A stretch of DNA of 64,000 nucleotides. It comes from JBBQXK01 sp038209775. Its GTDB lineage: Bacteria; Pseudomonadota; Alphaproteobacteria; Rhodobacterales; Rhodobacteraceae. A program made the position numbers and the translations under genes. Shown one piece after another: positions 1 to 7,901 of this stretch (positions within the stretch are counted from its first letter, which is position 1; every line of letters starts with the position of its first letter). The DNA is taken from NCBI GenBank assembly GCA_038209775.1, contig JBBQXK010000001.1, positions 62,001 to 126,000 of the forward strand. Reading direction: 5' to 3'. The notes beneath the pieces are model-generated. The model did not search any database and was not told where the DNA came from. It saw only the letters and a program-made list of their open reading frames with translations.

Positions 1-293
1 TGTTTGACAAGGCGGGCCTGACCTGGGGGCCGTTCCGCACCTTTGGCGAGGCGGTGCGGGATGACCCCGACCTGTCGCCCGACAATCCGATGTTCGCGGT
101 GGTGGACCAGCCAGGCATCGGCCCCTATGCCATGCCTGGCCATCCGGCGGCCTTTGCGGCCCATGGACGGATGCCCCCTGCCCCCGCCCCGCGCCTTGGC
201 CAGCACAGCGAAGCGGTGCTGGCCGATGTGCTGGGCATGGCGTCGGGGCAGATTGCAGCGCTGATCGACCGGGGGATCGTGGCAGTCGGCTGA
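1..293 (+). CDS. CoA-transferase family III protein, C-terminal part (possibly 2-methylfumaryl-CoA isomerase)
   Basis: Only the 3' end of the gene lies in the window. The frame is open from base 3 and stops at TGA 291-293, giving about 96 residues. The motifs WGPFRTFGEAV, NPMF and GIGPYAMPGHPAAF, and the ending in which a GQHSEAVLADVLG helix is followed by an IAALIDRGIV turn, are typical of the C-terminal domain of CaiB/BaiF (family III) CoA transferases. These enzymes move CoA between carboxylic acids. The WGP and DNPMF pattern recalls Mct, the intramolecular CoA-transferase that isomerises 2-methylfumaryl-CoA, but the active-site Asp region is outside the window, so the exact substrate is open. 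It converges on the small gene at 294-416, and the two stop codons are adjacent. Confidence 0.75.
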   Translation, partial: FDKAGLTWGPFRTFGEAVRDDPDLSPDNPMFAVVDQPGIGPYAMPGHPAAFAAHGRMPPAPAPRLGQHSEAVLADVLGMASGQIAALIDRGIVAVG

Positions 294-416
294 TCAGAGC
301 TTTTTGCCAGCAATCTCGGTGCCGCTGCGCGGCGGGGCTGCGACGGCGGGCTTGACCGCCTCTTTCTTGGGCTTCTTCTTTTCCTTGTTGCCTTTTTGGT
401 TGTTGCCTTTGGCCAT
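294..416 (-). CDS. 40-aa lysine-rich basic peptide, unknown function
   Basis: This short ORF starts at ATG 416 with an AAGGA Shine-Dalgarno about 5 bases upstream (GGAAAGGACAACAG then ATG) and stops at TGA 294-296. The product begins MAKGNNQKGNKEKKKPKKEA and continues as an Ala/Pro/Val-rich tail ending IAGKKL. About a third of the residues are lysine or arginine and there is no hydrophobic segment, so it is probably cytoplasmic and may bind nucleic acid. It lies 33 bases downstream of hflX on the same strand and could be the last gene of the hfq-hflX transcript. The good ribosome binding site and tight fit between two stop codons favour a real gene. The function is not recognised. Confidence 0.6.
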   Translation of the reverse strand: MAKGNNQKGNKEKKKPKKEAVKPAVAAPPRSGTEIAGKKL

Positions 417-449
417 CTGTTGTCCTTTCCAGACTTGAAGGGGGGCAGG

Positions 450-1742
450 CTAGTGCGCCTGCCATTGTGCCTTTTCGCGATCCGTCCAGCGGACGGTCAC
501 TGTATAGTCCGCTTCATCGGCGGTTTCGCTGACCACGACGCCCATGCCATGCAGCCGCGCCCGGGCGCGGCCATCAGCAAAGGGCAGGATCAGCACCTCG
601 TCAACCCGCACTTCGGCAAATGCATCGCTGATGGCGTCGACAAGGGCATCCACCCCTTCACCCGTCAGCGCCGACACCGCCATCACCCCGTTGCGCTGTG
701 CTGCCTGCACCATGAGGGCAGCGCGCGCGGTGCCTTCGACAAGGTCAAGCTTGTTCCAGACCTCGATCACCGGCGTGGCGGTGGCCACCCCGAGCGACGT
801 CATGATCTCGGCCACATCCAGCGCCTGTTCCGCCGTCTCGGGGTGGCTGATGTCGCGGACGTGGACGATCAGATCGGCCTCAAGCACCTCTTCCAGCGTG
901 GCGCGGAAGGCGGCGACAAGTTGGGTGGGCAGGTCGCTGATGAAACCGACCGTATCCGACGCGATGACCTTGCGCCCCGAGGGCAGCACGACGCCGCGCA
1001 TGGTGGGGTCAAGGGTGGCGAAAAGCATGTCCTTGGCGATCACCTCGGCCCCGGTCATCCGGTTGAAAAGCGTGGACTTTCCGGCGTTGGTATAGCCCAC
1101 CAGTGCCACCAGCGGGAACGGCACCTTGCGGCGTGAGGCGCGGTGCAGTTCGCGGGTGCGCACGACGCGGTCAAGCTGGCGCTTGAGGCGGATCACCTGA
1201 TCGTCGATGGCGCGGCGGTCAGCCTCGATCTGCGTCTCGCCCGGGCCGCCGACAAAGCCGAAGCCGCCGCGCTGGCGTTCAAGGTGGGTCCAGGCGCGGA
1301 CAAGGCGGGTGCGCTGATAGCTGAGGGCGGCCAGTTCCACCTGCAACACGCCTTCACGGGTGCGGGCGCGGTCGGCGAAAATCTCAAGGATCAGGCCGGT
1401 GCGGTCGAGAAGTTTGACGCCCCAGGCCTTTTCCAGATTGCGCTGCTGTACCGGCGTCACCGGGCCGTCGACCAGCACCAGTTCCACGTCAAGGGCGGCA
1501 AAGGCGGCCTTCAGTTCATCCACCTTGCCGCTGCCGAGCAATGTCGCGGGCTGCATCCGCGCGATCCGTACCACCTCGGCCCCGGCCACGGTCAGGCCCG
1601 GCAGGGCGGCGGCCAGCGCCACCGCCTCGGCAAGACCATGTTCGGGCAGGCGCCGCTTTCGGACCGATTTCAGATCGGGGTGCAGGACATAGGCGACGGT
1701 CGGGCGGGCCACTGTGTCATGGCCGCCCTCACCCCTGCCCAA
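450..1742 (-). CDS. hflX: GTPase HflX
   Basis: Ribosome-associated GTPase of the HflX family, which splits or rescues stalled ribosomes, especially under heat stress. The N-terminal HflX domain contains the glycine-rich segment GGFGFVGGPGETQIE and a coiled stretch, followed by the G domain with P-loop GYTNAGKST near residue 219, switch II DTVGF, and NKLD. The C-terminal part (residues about 360-430) is the usual alpha/beta extension. Length about 430 fits the family. The 5' end is uncertain: the longest convenient start is TTG 1742, 35 bases after the hfq stop, and the frame stays open back into hfq, so CTG or TTG codons further up are possible. It follows hfq on the same strand, the classic hfq-hflX pairing, so co-transcription is likely. 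Confidence 0.95.
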   Translation of the reverse strand: MGRGEGGHDTVARPTVAYVLHPDLKSVRKRRLPEHGLAEAVALAAALPGLTVAGAEVVRIARMQPATLLGSGKVDELKAAFAALDVELVLVDGPVTPVQQRNLEKAWGVKLLDRTGLILEIFADRARTREGVLQVELAALSYQRTRLVRAWTHLERQRGGFGFVGGPGETQIEADRRAIDDQVIRLKRQLDRVVRTRELHRASRRKVPFPLVALVGYTNAGKSTLFNRMTGAEVIAKDMLFATLDPTMRGVVLPSGRKVIASDTVGFISDLPTQLVAAFRATLEEVLEADLIVHVRDISHPETAEQALDVAEIMTSLGVATATPVIEVWNKLDLVEGTARAALMVQAAQRNGVMAVSALTGEGVDALVDAISDAFAEVRVDEVLILPFADGRARARLHGMGVVVSETADEADYTVTVRWTDREKAQWQAH

Positions 1743-1777
1743 CGGCAGGTCGTCATCGTCATCTGTGGGGTCGGGTG

Positions 1778-2011
1778 TCAGTCTTCGCTCTCGTACAGAC
1801 TGATCGGCGCGCCAGGCATGATGGTGGAAATCGCGTGCTTGTACACAAGCTGCGATTGACCATCACGGCGCAAAAGCACGCAAAAGTTGTCAAACCAGGT
1901 GATGACACCCTGCAGTTTCACCCCGTTGATGAGGAAAATCGTCACCGGCACCTTTGCCTTGCGCACATGGTTCAGGAACGCGTCCTGCAAATTCTGCTTG
2001 TCGCCAGCCAT
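1778..2011 (-). CDS. hfq: RNA chaperone Hfq
   Basis: A 77-residue Sm-like protein. The Sm1 region (QNLQDAFLNHVRKAKVPVT, then FLINGVKLQGVITWFDNF) and the Sm2 motif (YKHAISTIMP) are intact, including Lys and His of the proximal U-binding pore. It forms hexamers that pair small RNAs with mRNAs and affect mRNA decay. The ATG at 2011 is the only sensible start. The leader is unusually A-rich (AAAAACAAAAAGGC about 15-30 bases upstream), which would suit binding to the Hfq distal face. That is inference; it would allow autoregulation. It lies between trkH and hflX, all on the minus strand. Confidence 0.98.
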   Translation of the reverse strand: MAGDKQNLQDAFLNHVRKAKVPVTIFLINGVKLQGVITWFDNFCVLLRRDGQSQLVYKHAISTIMPGAPISLYESED

Positions 2012-2152
2012 TTTTCGTTGAGCCTTTTTGTTTTTATGTCCCTGTTATCGCCCGCGGTGTTGGCGCCCGGACGTTGCCGCGTAGTATGGATAGGGAATTG
2101 CGGACAATCCAGACCAAAAAACCGCCACGCGCCGCAACGCGCAGGGCCTGTG

Positions 2153-3673
2153 TCAGCGCCGCCAGACCGACGGGGCCACCAGTGCAAGGATCGCCAACAC
2201 CTCAAGCCGCCCCAGGACCATCGCGGCGGCTAGGATGGCTTTGGCGGCACCGCCAAGGGCGCTGAAGGCAATCGGCGTTTCCGCCGCAACGGTGGCCAGC
2301 GGGCCGGTGGTGGAGATGGCCGCGACCGACAGCACCAGCGCATCCTCGAACGGCACCTCGACCAGCGCCAGAAGGGCGATCAGCACGGCCAGCGTGATCG
2401 CGTAGAGCATGAAGAAGATCCACGCGGCATAGGCCCCTTCGTTGCGCAACCGGCGCGCACCTTCGCCGCCGCCGCCGATGGAATGGGGATGGGCGATGCG
2501 TTCCAGTTCACGCTGCCCCTGCCGGATCAGCGCATGCACGCGCAAAAGCTTGAGCCCGCCGGTGGTGGTGGCAATACCGCCGCCGATCATCGCAAGACCG
2601 ACGAGGATGAGGCCCGGTGCAGGCAGCCCCGACCACGCCTGCGCCGATTGCCACTGGCCACTTTCGAAACCTGCCGTCGTGAGGAACGACAGCGTCATGA
2701 ACAGCGCGCCCCACAGCGCGCCCAGTGCCGCACCCAGTTGCCCCCCCTCGACCGTGTTGATCGCCCCCACCCAATGGCGCAGGAACAGAACGGCAGGCAC
2801 CAACACCAGAAACACGGCGGCCAGCCTGATTTCAGGATCGGCCAGCAACGGGTGCGACCGGTCAACCATCACCGCGCCGGGAAAGCTGCGCCGGGTCAGG
2901 CCCAGCAGAAGGAAAAGAAAGATCAGCATTTCCGTGGCAATGCCCGATCCGCCGGCGGTCAGGCCCTGCCCCGGAGTGATGCCGCTGGATGACAGCGTCG
3001 ACATCGCAAGGCACAGGGCGCGCAGGCCCGGCTCTCCGCCGATCAACAGCAAGACCCAGAGTGTCAGCGTCAACCCGCCATAGACCGGAACCACCAAGAG
3101 CGTCACTCGCGTAAGCCGTTCGGCAGGATCGGCCAGCCGAGTAATCTGTGCGGTACCGCGCGTGCCCCGGCCGGGCGCGCGACCCGAGATCACCTCGGCC
3201 CCCGCAAGGTCCAACGGTGCCAGCAGCGCCGCCGCCCCGACCAGAATGAGAAGCCCGCCCAGCCAGCCCACCATCGCCCGCCACAGATGCAGTGAGGGGC
3301 CAAGCCGCCCGGGGGTTTCATAAAGCGTGGCCCCGGTGGTCGTGAGGCTTGACACCATTTCCCACCAGGCATTGGCAAAGCTGGTGTCAGCCACCGATTG
3401 CGCAAAGGGCAGCGCCAGCACCGGTGGCAGCACCAGATAGGCCAGCGCGAACGAGGTCAGTTGCGTCCGCGCGGGGTTCGGCCCCAGGGGTCGCCCGGCA
3501 AGTGCCAGTGCCACCATGCCGGTCAGGGCCGCCACCACCACCGCGCCATAGAGGAATGCCCGCGCCACCCGTGCGTCACCCGTCACCGCCGCATGGGCCG
3601 CAGGCAGCAGCATCGCCAGCGCCGAAATCCACAACAGGATCACGATCAGCGGCAGGGTGCGGAACCTTTGCAT
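2153..3673 (-). CDS. trkH: TrkH-family potassium uptake channel subunit
   Basis: A 506-residue polytopic membrane protein, the K+ (or Na+/K+) translocating subunit of a Trk/Ktr system. It has repeated membrane-pore-membrane units; the filter-like segments include SLTTTGATL, STLSSSGITPG, SFLTTAGFESG and SAISTTGPLA-like glycine positions, as in TrkH. The start is placed at ATG 3673 (MQRFRTLPLI), 10 bases after the trkA stop, rather than the longer reading at 3733, because the upstream residues are trkA sequence in another frame. It works with TrkA encoded immediately upstream on the same strand. In related genomes this pair follows ntrYX; here an RTX gene lies upstream instead. Confidence 0.93.
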   Translation of the reverse strand: MQRFRTLPLIVILLWISALAMLLPAAHAAVTGDARVARAFLYGAVVVAALTGMVALALAGRPLGPNPARTQLTSFALAYLVLPPVLALPFAQSVADTSFANAWWEMVSSLTTTGATLYETPGRLGPSLHLWRAMVGWLGGLLILVGAAALLAPLDLAGAEVISGRAPGRGTRGTAQITRLADPAERLTRVTLLVVPVYGGLTLTLWVLLLIGGEPGLRALCLAMSTLSSSGITPGQGLTAGGSGIATEMLIFLFLLLGLTRRSFPGAVMVDRSHPLLADPEIRLAAVFLVLVPAVLFLRHWVGAINTVEGGQLGAALGALWGALFMTLSFLTTAGFESGQWQSAQAWSGLPAPGLILVGLAMIGGGIATTTGGLKLLRVHALIRQGQRELERIAHPHSIGGGGEGARRLRNEGAYAAWIFFMLYAITLAVLIALLALVEVPFEDALVLSVAAISTTGPLATVAAETPIAFSALGGAAKAILAAAMVLGRLEVLAILALVAPSVWRR

Positions 3674-3683
3674 CCGCAGGGCG

Positions 3684-5060
3684 CTAGAAGAAGTCGATCG
3701 AGACTTGCAGCAGACGTTCGACCTCTGGCACATCCTTTGCCATCACAAAGAGTGCGATCACGTCGTTCTCGTCAATCCGCAGGTCCCCTGTGGGCTTGAT
3801 GACCTTGTCACCCTTCATCACCGCACCCACCAGCACGCCCTCGGGAAACGCGATGTCGCGCACCAGTTTCCCGGCAAGGGGCGAGGTCGACAGCACCTGT
3901 GCCTCGATCATCTCGGCCTCGGCATCGCCCAGCGAATAGATCGCGCGCACGCGGCCATGGCGGATGTGGCGCAGGATCGAGCTGACGGTCGTGGCGCGCG
4001 GGTTGATGTAGGCGTCGATGTCAAGGGCGGCCATCAGCGGAACCAGCGTCGGGTCGTTGACCAGCGCGATGGACATGCGGCACCCCAACTGTTTCGCCCG
4101 GACCGCGACCAGAAGGTTGGTCTTGTCGTCATCGGTGACCGCCAGCACGGCATCGGCCCGGTCAACGGCAGCTTCGATCAACAGCTCGATATCCATGCCG
4201 TCACCGTTCAGCACGATGGTCCGTTCCAGCGCATCGGCGGCAAACTCGGCCCGGGCACGGCTTTTCTCGATGATCTTGGTGCGCAGCCGGTCGCTGCGGG
4301 CCTCCAGCGCGCGCGCCACCTCAAGGCCGACGTTGCCCGCCCCCACGATCACCAGACGTTCCTGCTTGCGTGTGCTTTTGCCAAAGATGTCCAGCGCGCG
4401 GTTCACATCCTCGACATGGGCAAAGACATAGATGCGGTCGCCCGCGAACAACTGGTCTGCCGGGTCGGGGGCAAACAGCCGCTCTTCACGCCGCACGCCC
4501 ACGACGATGGCGCGCAAGGACGCAAAGAGTTCCGACAATTGCCGCAGGGGGGTGTTCAGAACAGGGCAGTCATCATCCAGGACAATCCCCAGAAGCTGTG
4601 CCCGCCCGCCCATGAAGCTTTCGGTATCGAAGGTGGACGGCGCGGCCAGACGTTGCAGTGCGGCCTCTGCCACCTCTTTCTCGGGGCTGATGACCACGTC
4701 GATGGGCATGTGGTCGGCGCGGTAAAGGTCAGAGTAAAGCGTATCGAGATAGGTCTGCGCCCGCAGCCGCGCAATCTTGCGGGGGATCGAGAACACCGAA
4801 TGAGCGACCTGACAGGTGACCATGTTCACCTCATCGGAATAGGTCGCGGCAATGATCATGTCGGCATCACGCGCGCCCGCCCGTTCCAGCACATCGGGGT
4901 GGCTGGCAAAGCCGGTCACCCCCTGTACATCCAGCGTCTCGGAGGCGCGGCGGACAAGATCGGCATTCATGTCGACGACCGTCACGTCGTTCTTTTCACC
5001 CGACAGATGCCGCGCGATCTGCCAGCCAACCTGACCCGCCCCGCAGATGATGACCTTCAT
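3684..5060 (-). CDS. trkA: Trk system potassium transporter regulatory subunit TrkA
   Basis: A 458-residue cytoplasmic gating subunit for the TrkH channel. It consists of two tandem RCK halves, each a Rossmann NAD(H)-binding domain plus a TrkA_C domain: the first dinucleotide loop is CGAGQVGWQIARHL near residue 6, the second VGAGNVGLEVARAL near residue 236. The start is ATG 5060 (MKVIICGAG), which matches the family. A longer reading from 5102 would add a low-complexity proline stretch with no counterpart. An imperfect GGAG lies upstream. trkH starts 10 bases after the TrkA stop, so the two are surely one operon. Confidence 0.96.
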   Translation of the reverse strand: MKVIICGAGQVGWQIARHLSGEKNDVTVVDMNADLVRRASETLDVQGVTGFASHPDVLERAGARDADMIIAATYSDEVNMVTCQVAHSVFSIPRKIARLRAQTYLDTLYSDLYRADHMPIDVVISPEKEVAEAALQRLAAPSTFDTESFMGGRAQLLGIVLDDDCPVLNTPLRQLSELFASLRAIVVGVRREERLFAPDPADQLFAGDRIYVFAHVEDVNRALDIFGKSTRKQERLVIVGAGNVGLEVARALEARSDRLRTKIIEKSRARAEFAADALERTIVLNGDGMDIELLIEAAVDRADAVLAVTDDDKTNLLVAVRAKQLGCRMSIALVNDPTLVPLMAALDIDAYINPRATTVSSILRHIRHGRVRAIYSLGDAEAEMIEAQVLSTSPLAGKLVRDIAFPEGVLVGAVMKGDKVIKPTGDLRIDENDVIALFVMAKDVPEVERLLQVSIDFF

Positions 5061-5291
5061 GCATTGGCTCCAGCCGGACGGGGGGGGCACAGGGGGCGGC
5101 ACCCTGTACGGCCTGCCGAAATCTTGGCATGGCAGAACGGCGGCGTAACGTCAATCGCACGACGGGCATTGCTGCAGAAGCCGAAGTTCCGCAGGGCGAA
5201 GAAGGGGAATTGTAACAAGAGTTAATGGGTTCACAGAGGCTTTCCAATATGCCATCATCCATGAAATTTCATTCATAAAGTTACAATAACA

Positions 5292-7316
5292 ATGACAACC
5301 GGACTTCAAGCACTGCCGACATTCTTTTCAAGCCGCTTTGGCGATGTCGAGGCCGTCAGGACCCTGAGCGGGGAATTCATCGCATTGGTGCGAAACGCAT
5401 CTGGCTCGGGCAATTATTTGACCAGTATCAGTCCGCTGGGCTCAAGAACAGCGGACGCCCAAGGTGTGTCAGGGTTCGCCACCTTCAACTCGGAATTGTT
5501 GCAAACCTATGATCTGACAGCAAACCTGCTGGGCAGCGTCAGCATCGGCACCATGACCAACAACACGACGAACGGCCAGCCAACCTATCGTCTGGACCTG
5601 ACGACCTATCTCGATTCAGTCACGACGAACCCGAATGTCGTCGCTACGCCCCTGAACGTTGCGAATTTCTACACGACCACGAACGTCCTCAGCGCCATTT
5701 CAACAACGACGCTGCTCGATGGCACCGTCGTGATGACCTGGACCGAAGACGGCCGCGACGGCGACGGCACCGGGGTTTACCTGCAACGGTTCAACATCCT
5801 CGGAGAGGCGGTTGGTGTGAGCGAACGGGTGAATCGGGTTGTGGCCGGCAACCAGCAGGATGCAGAGGTCGTGGCCCTGACCGGCGGCGGCATGGTCGTG
5901 GTCTTTGAGGGCGGAGTAGGCACCGCCAGCCGCATCCGGGCCAACTTCTATGATGCCGGCGGCACCCTGGTTGGCAACTACATCGACGTCAGCGGCGGAA
6001 GCAACATGGTCAACCCCGATGTAGCGGCACTTGCCGACGGGCGCGTTGCGATCGCCTGGGAGGATGCGGCCTCTGGCCAGGCCTTTGTCCGCCTCCTTTC
6101 GGCCACCGGGGTGCCGGAAGGTCCAAGAGTGCAGATTGATACCGATGGCGCGGCGGGGCGCGAAGGCAACATCAGTGTCCTCGGACTGGTCAACGGCAAT
6201 TTCGTGGTGGCTTGGTCCAATATTTCGGGCCTTGTCTTTTCGACCTATGCCCAGGAATTCAGCGCCGCCGGTGTGGCGTTGGGACCGGTCCTGAATGTCA
6301 GGTCGTTCACCGCAGCGAATGGGGCGGCGGCGATGAATTTTGATCTGCACATCAACGCAGAGACCGCGATCATCGACCTGCAGGAGGGCGGGTTTGGCGT
6401 TTTCGACCCCTTTGGCCTGTATCGGTTCTTCAATCAGGGAACTGATCAGCAGGATATCGAGCAACTGGCCGGTCCCGGCCGGTACGATGCCCATGGCGGA
6501 AACGACTTCGTGTTCGGCTCATCCGGCAATGACACCGTGTTCGGCGGCGCAGGGGCGGACATCGTGTATGGCGGGGACGGCGACGATCAGATCGACTTGG
6601 GCTCCAGCACCAGTGTGGCGTTCGACCAAGCCTATGGCGGCATGGGCAACGACCGGATCACCGCGACCGCCATTTCCTACATCGAGGGCGGCGCCGGGAA
6701 TGACATCATCACCGGGTCGAAAGAGTTGCCCATGGGACCGACCCAGTCCGATACGCTGTACGGCGGTGACGGTGACGACGTCATCTCGGGGCGTGGCGGA
6801 CCGGACCTGATCTATGGCGGCAACGGCAACGACAGGATCATTGTCATCGCCGACGTGCTTGAGAACGCGCGATTGGTCGAGGTTTACGGGGGCGACGGCA
6901 ACGACCGCATCGTGGTGAAAGGCGTGGCGCTGTTTGCCGATGGCGGGGCGGATGCGATTCTTGACGGTGGAATTGGCAATGACACGATTGTGGCCGTGTC
7001 CGGCGATGATCTGATCTTTGGCGGTGACGGTGTGGACAACATTGCCGGCAATGGCGGGGATGATACGATATCGGGCGGTGCCGGGGCCGACAACTTCATC
7101 TACCGGAGTTTGGGTTTCGGGGATGACGTCATCACCGATTTCCAGAACGGAGCGGATCTGTTTCGCTTTATCGGAATCGCCGGCGCGTCCTTCAGTGGGG
7201 TGACGGTGAACACAATTGGTGCAAACGTGGTTGTCGAGTTCAGTTTTGATCCCGGCACGCTGACAATCCTGAACGCGGCGGGGCAGATCAACACGGCGGA
7301 CTTCATTTTCGTCTGA
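5292..7316 (+). CDS. RTX (hemolysin-type calcium-binding repeat) exported protein, 674 aa
   Basis: A large acidic protein without an N-terminal signal peptide, as expected for type I secretion substrates. Residues about 1-140 are of unknown fold. Residues about 145-360 carry repeats of the form DGTVVMTWTEDGRDGDGTGVY with a following LQRF strand, a beta-propeller-like pattern common in alphaproteobacterial RTX proteins. From about residue 400 to 620 there are RTX nonapeptides (GGxGxDxUx) such as GGAGADIVYGGDGDDQI, which bind Ca2+ and fold outside the cell. The C-terminus ends TADFIFV, a hydrophobic tail of the type I secretion signal kind. The gene is divergent from trkA. No ABC/HlyD/TolC exporter is in the window. 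Its physiological role is unknown; adhesion or matrix binding is only a guess. Confidence 0.85.
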   Translation: MTTGLQALPTFFSSRFGDVEAVRTLSGEFIALVRNASGSGNYLTSISPLGSRTADAQGVSGFATFNSELLQTYDLTANLLGSVSIGTMTNNTTNGQPTYRLDLTTYLDSVTTNPNVVATPLNVANFYTTTNVLSAISTTTLLDGTVVMTWTEDGRDGDGTGVYLQRFNILGEAVGVSERVNRVVAGNQQDAEVVALTGGGMVVVFEGGVGTASRIRANFYDAGGTLVGNYIDVSGGSNMVNPDVAALADGRVAIAWEDAASGQAFVRLLSATGVPEGPRVQIDTDGAAGREGNISVLGLVNGNFVVAWSNISGLVFSTYAQEFSAAGVALGPVLNVRSFTAANGAAAMNFDLHINAETAIIDLQEGGFGVFDPFGLYRFFNQGTDQQDIEQLAGPGRYDAHGGNDFVFGSSGNDTVFGGAGADIVYGGDGDDQIDLGSSTSVAFDQAYGGMGNDRITATAISYIEGGAGNDIITGSKELPMGPTQSDTLYGGDGDDVISGRGGPDLIYGGNGNDRIIVIADVLENARLVEVYGGDGNDRIVVKGVALFADGGADAILDGGIGNDTIVAVSGDDLIFGGDGVDNIAGNGGDDTISGGAGADNFIYRSLGFGDDVITDFQNGADLFRFIGIAGASFSGVTVNTIGANVVVEFSFDPGTLTILNAAGQINTADFIFV

Positions 7317-7901
7317 CGGTCTGGGCTTCAACCTGCAACCCAGAGGCGACGCGACCTTGATCGGTCTCCGTGCCGATCACCGTCACGCAACAACACAAGG
7401 GCCGCTTGCCCCCTCCTGGCCGCAATTCGCGGCAGACGACCCTCTGCGCGGGGCGACCAGGCGGGCGCGGTCAGCGCGGAGGGGGAGCGCAGTCCCCGGC
7501 ATTCGTCCGGGCCAAGCCCGCAGCCTGGACGGCCCTCACGTCACCGCAGGGCACGTATCGCGGTAACAGAGGCCGCGAGGATCGTCAGCGGCGCAGTTGT
7601 ACGATTGCACGTTTCCGAAGAAGCGACGCCGCAGGCTGCATGGGTTTGCCCAGAAGTGCACGCCGGAACCCGTTCGCTCGCTGCGAATGGGCGCGGGGAC
7701 ACCTCGGTGCCGAGCGCTGCCGGGTTGGGCGACGCCGCAACGCCGGAGTGTGTCAGGGGTCAGCGATCCGGCGCGACACCAAACAGCATTGCCGCGCGCC
7801 GGGAATTCGCCCGGCGGTCGTAGCCGCCTCTCTCCCCCCGACAAACCGCGCAATCCGGCCCTATACAGGCATCCGGCCCCACCCGCTCATCATGCCTCTT
7901 T
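7317..7901. other. 585-bp gap between the RTX gene and cckA, no convincing gene
   Basis: A stem-loop at 7359-7378 (GATCGG, 8-base loop, CCGATC) lies 40 bases after the RTX stop and may help end that transcript, although no T-run follows. The rest is GC-rich. Open frames on both strands exist but have poor composition and no ribosome binding site. A minus-strand frame ending at 7536 encodes a short peptide with several cysteines. A stretch near 7690-7740 vaguely resembles a tRNA D-arm on the minus strand, but no T-arm consensus or acceptor pairing can be found. Confidence 0.4.

Noticed and set aside
3657..5225. 522-codon plus-strand frame opposite trkA
   Set aside because: It is an antisense frame of a high-GC gene. 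TrkA on the minus strand has both Rossmann motifs and full length.
7536..7853. Minus-strand frame with several cysteines and a tRNA D-arm-like stretch near 7690-7740
   Set aside because: There is no ribosome binding site and no recognised fold. The tRNA-like part lacks a T-arm consensus and acceptor stem, so neither gene type can be supported.
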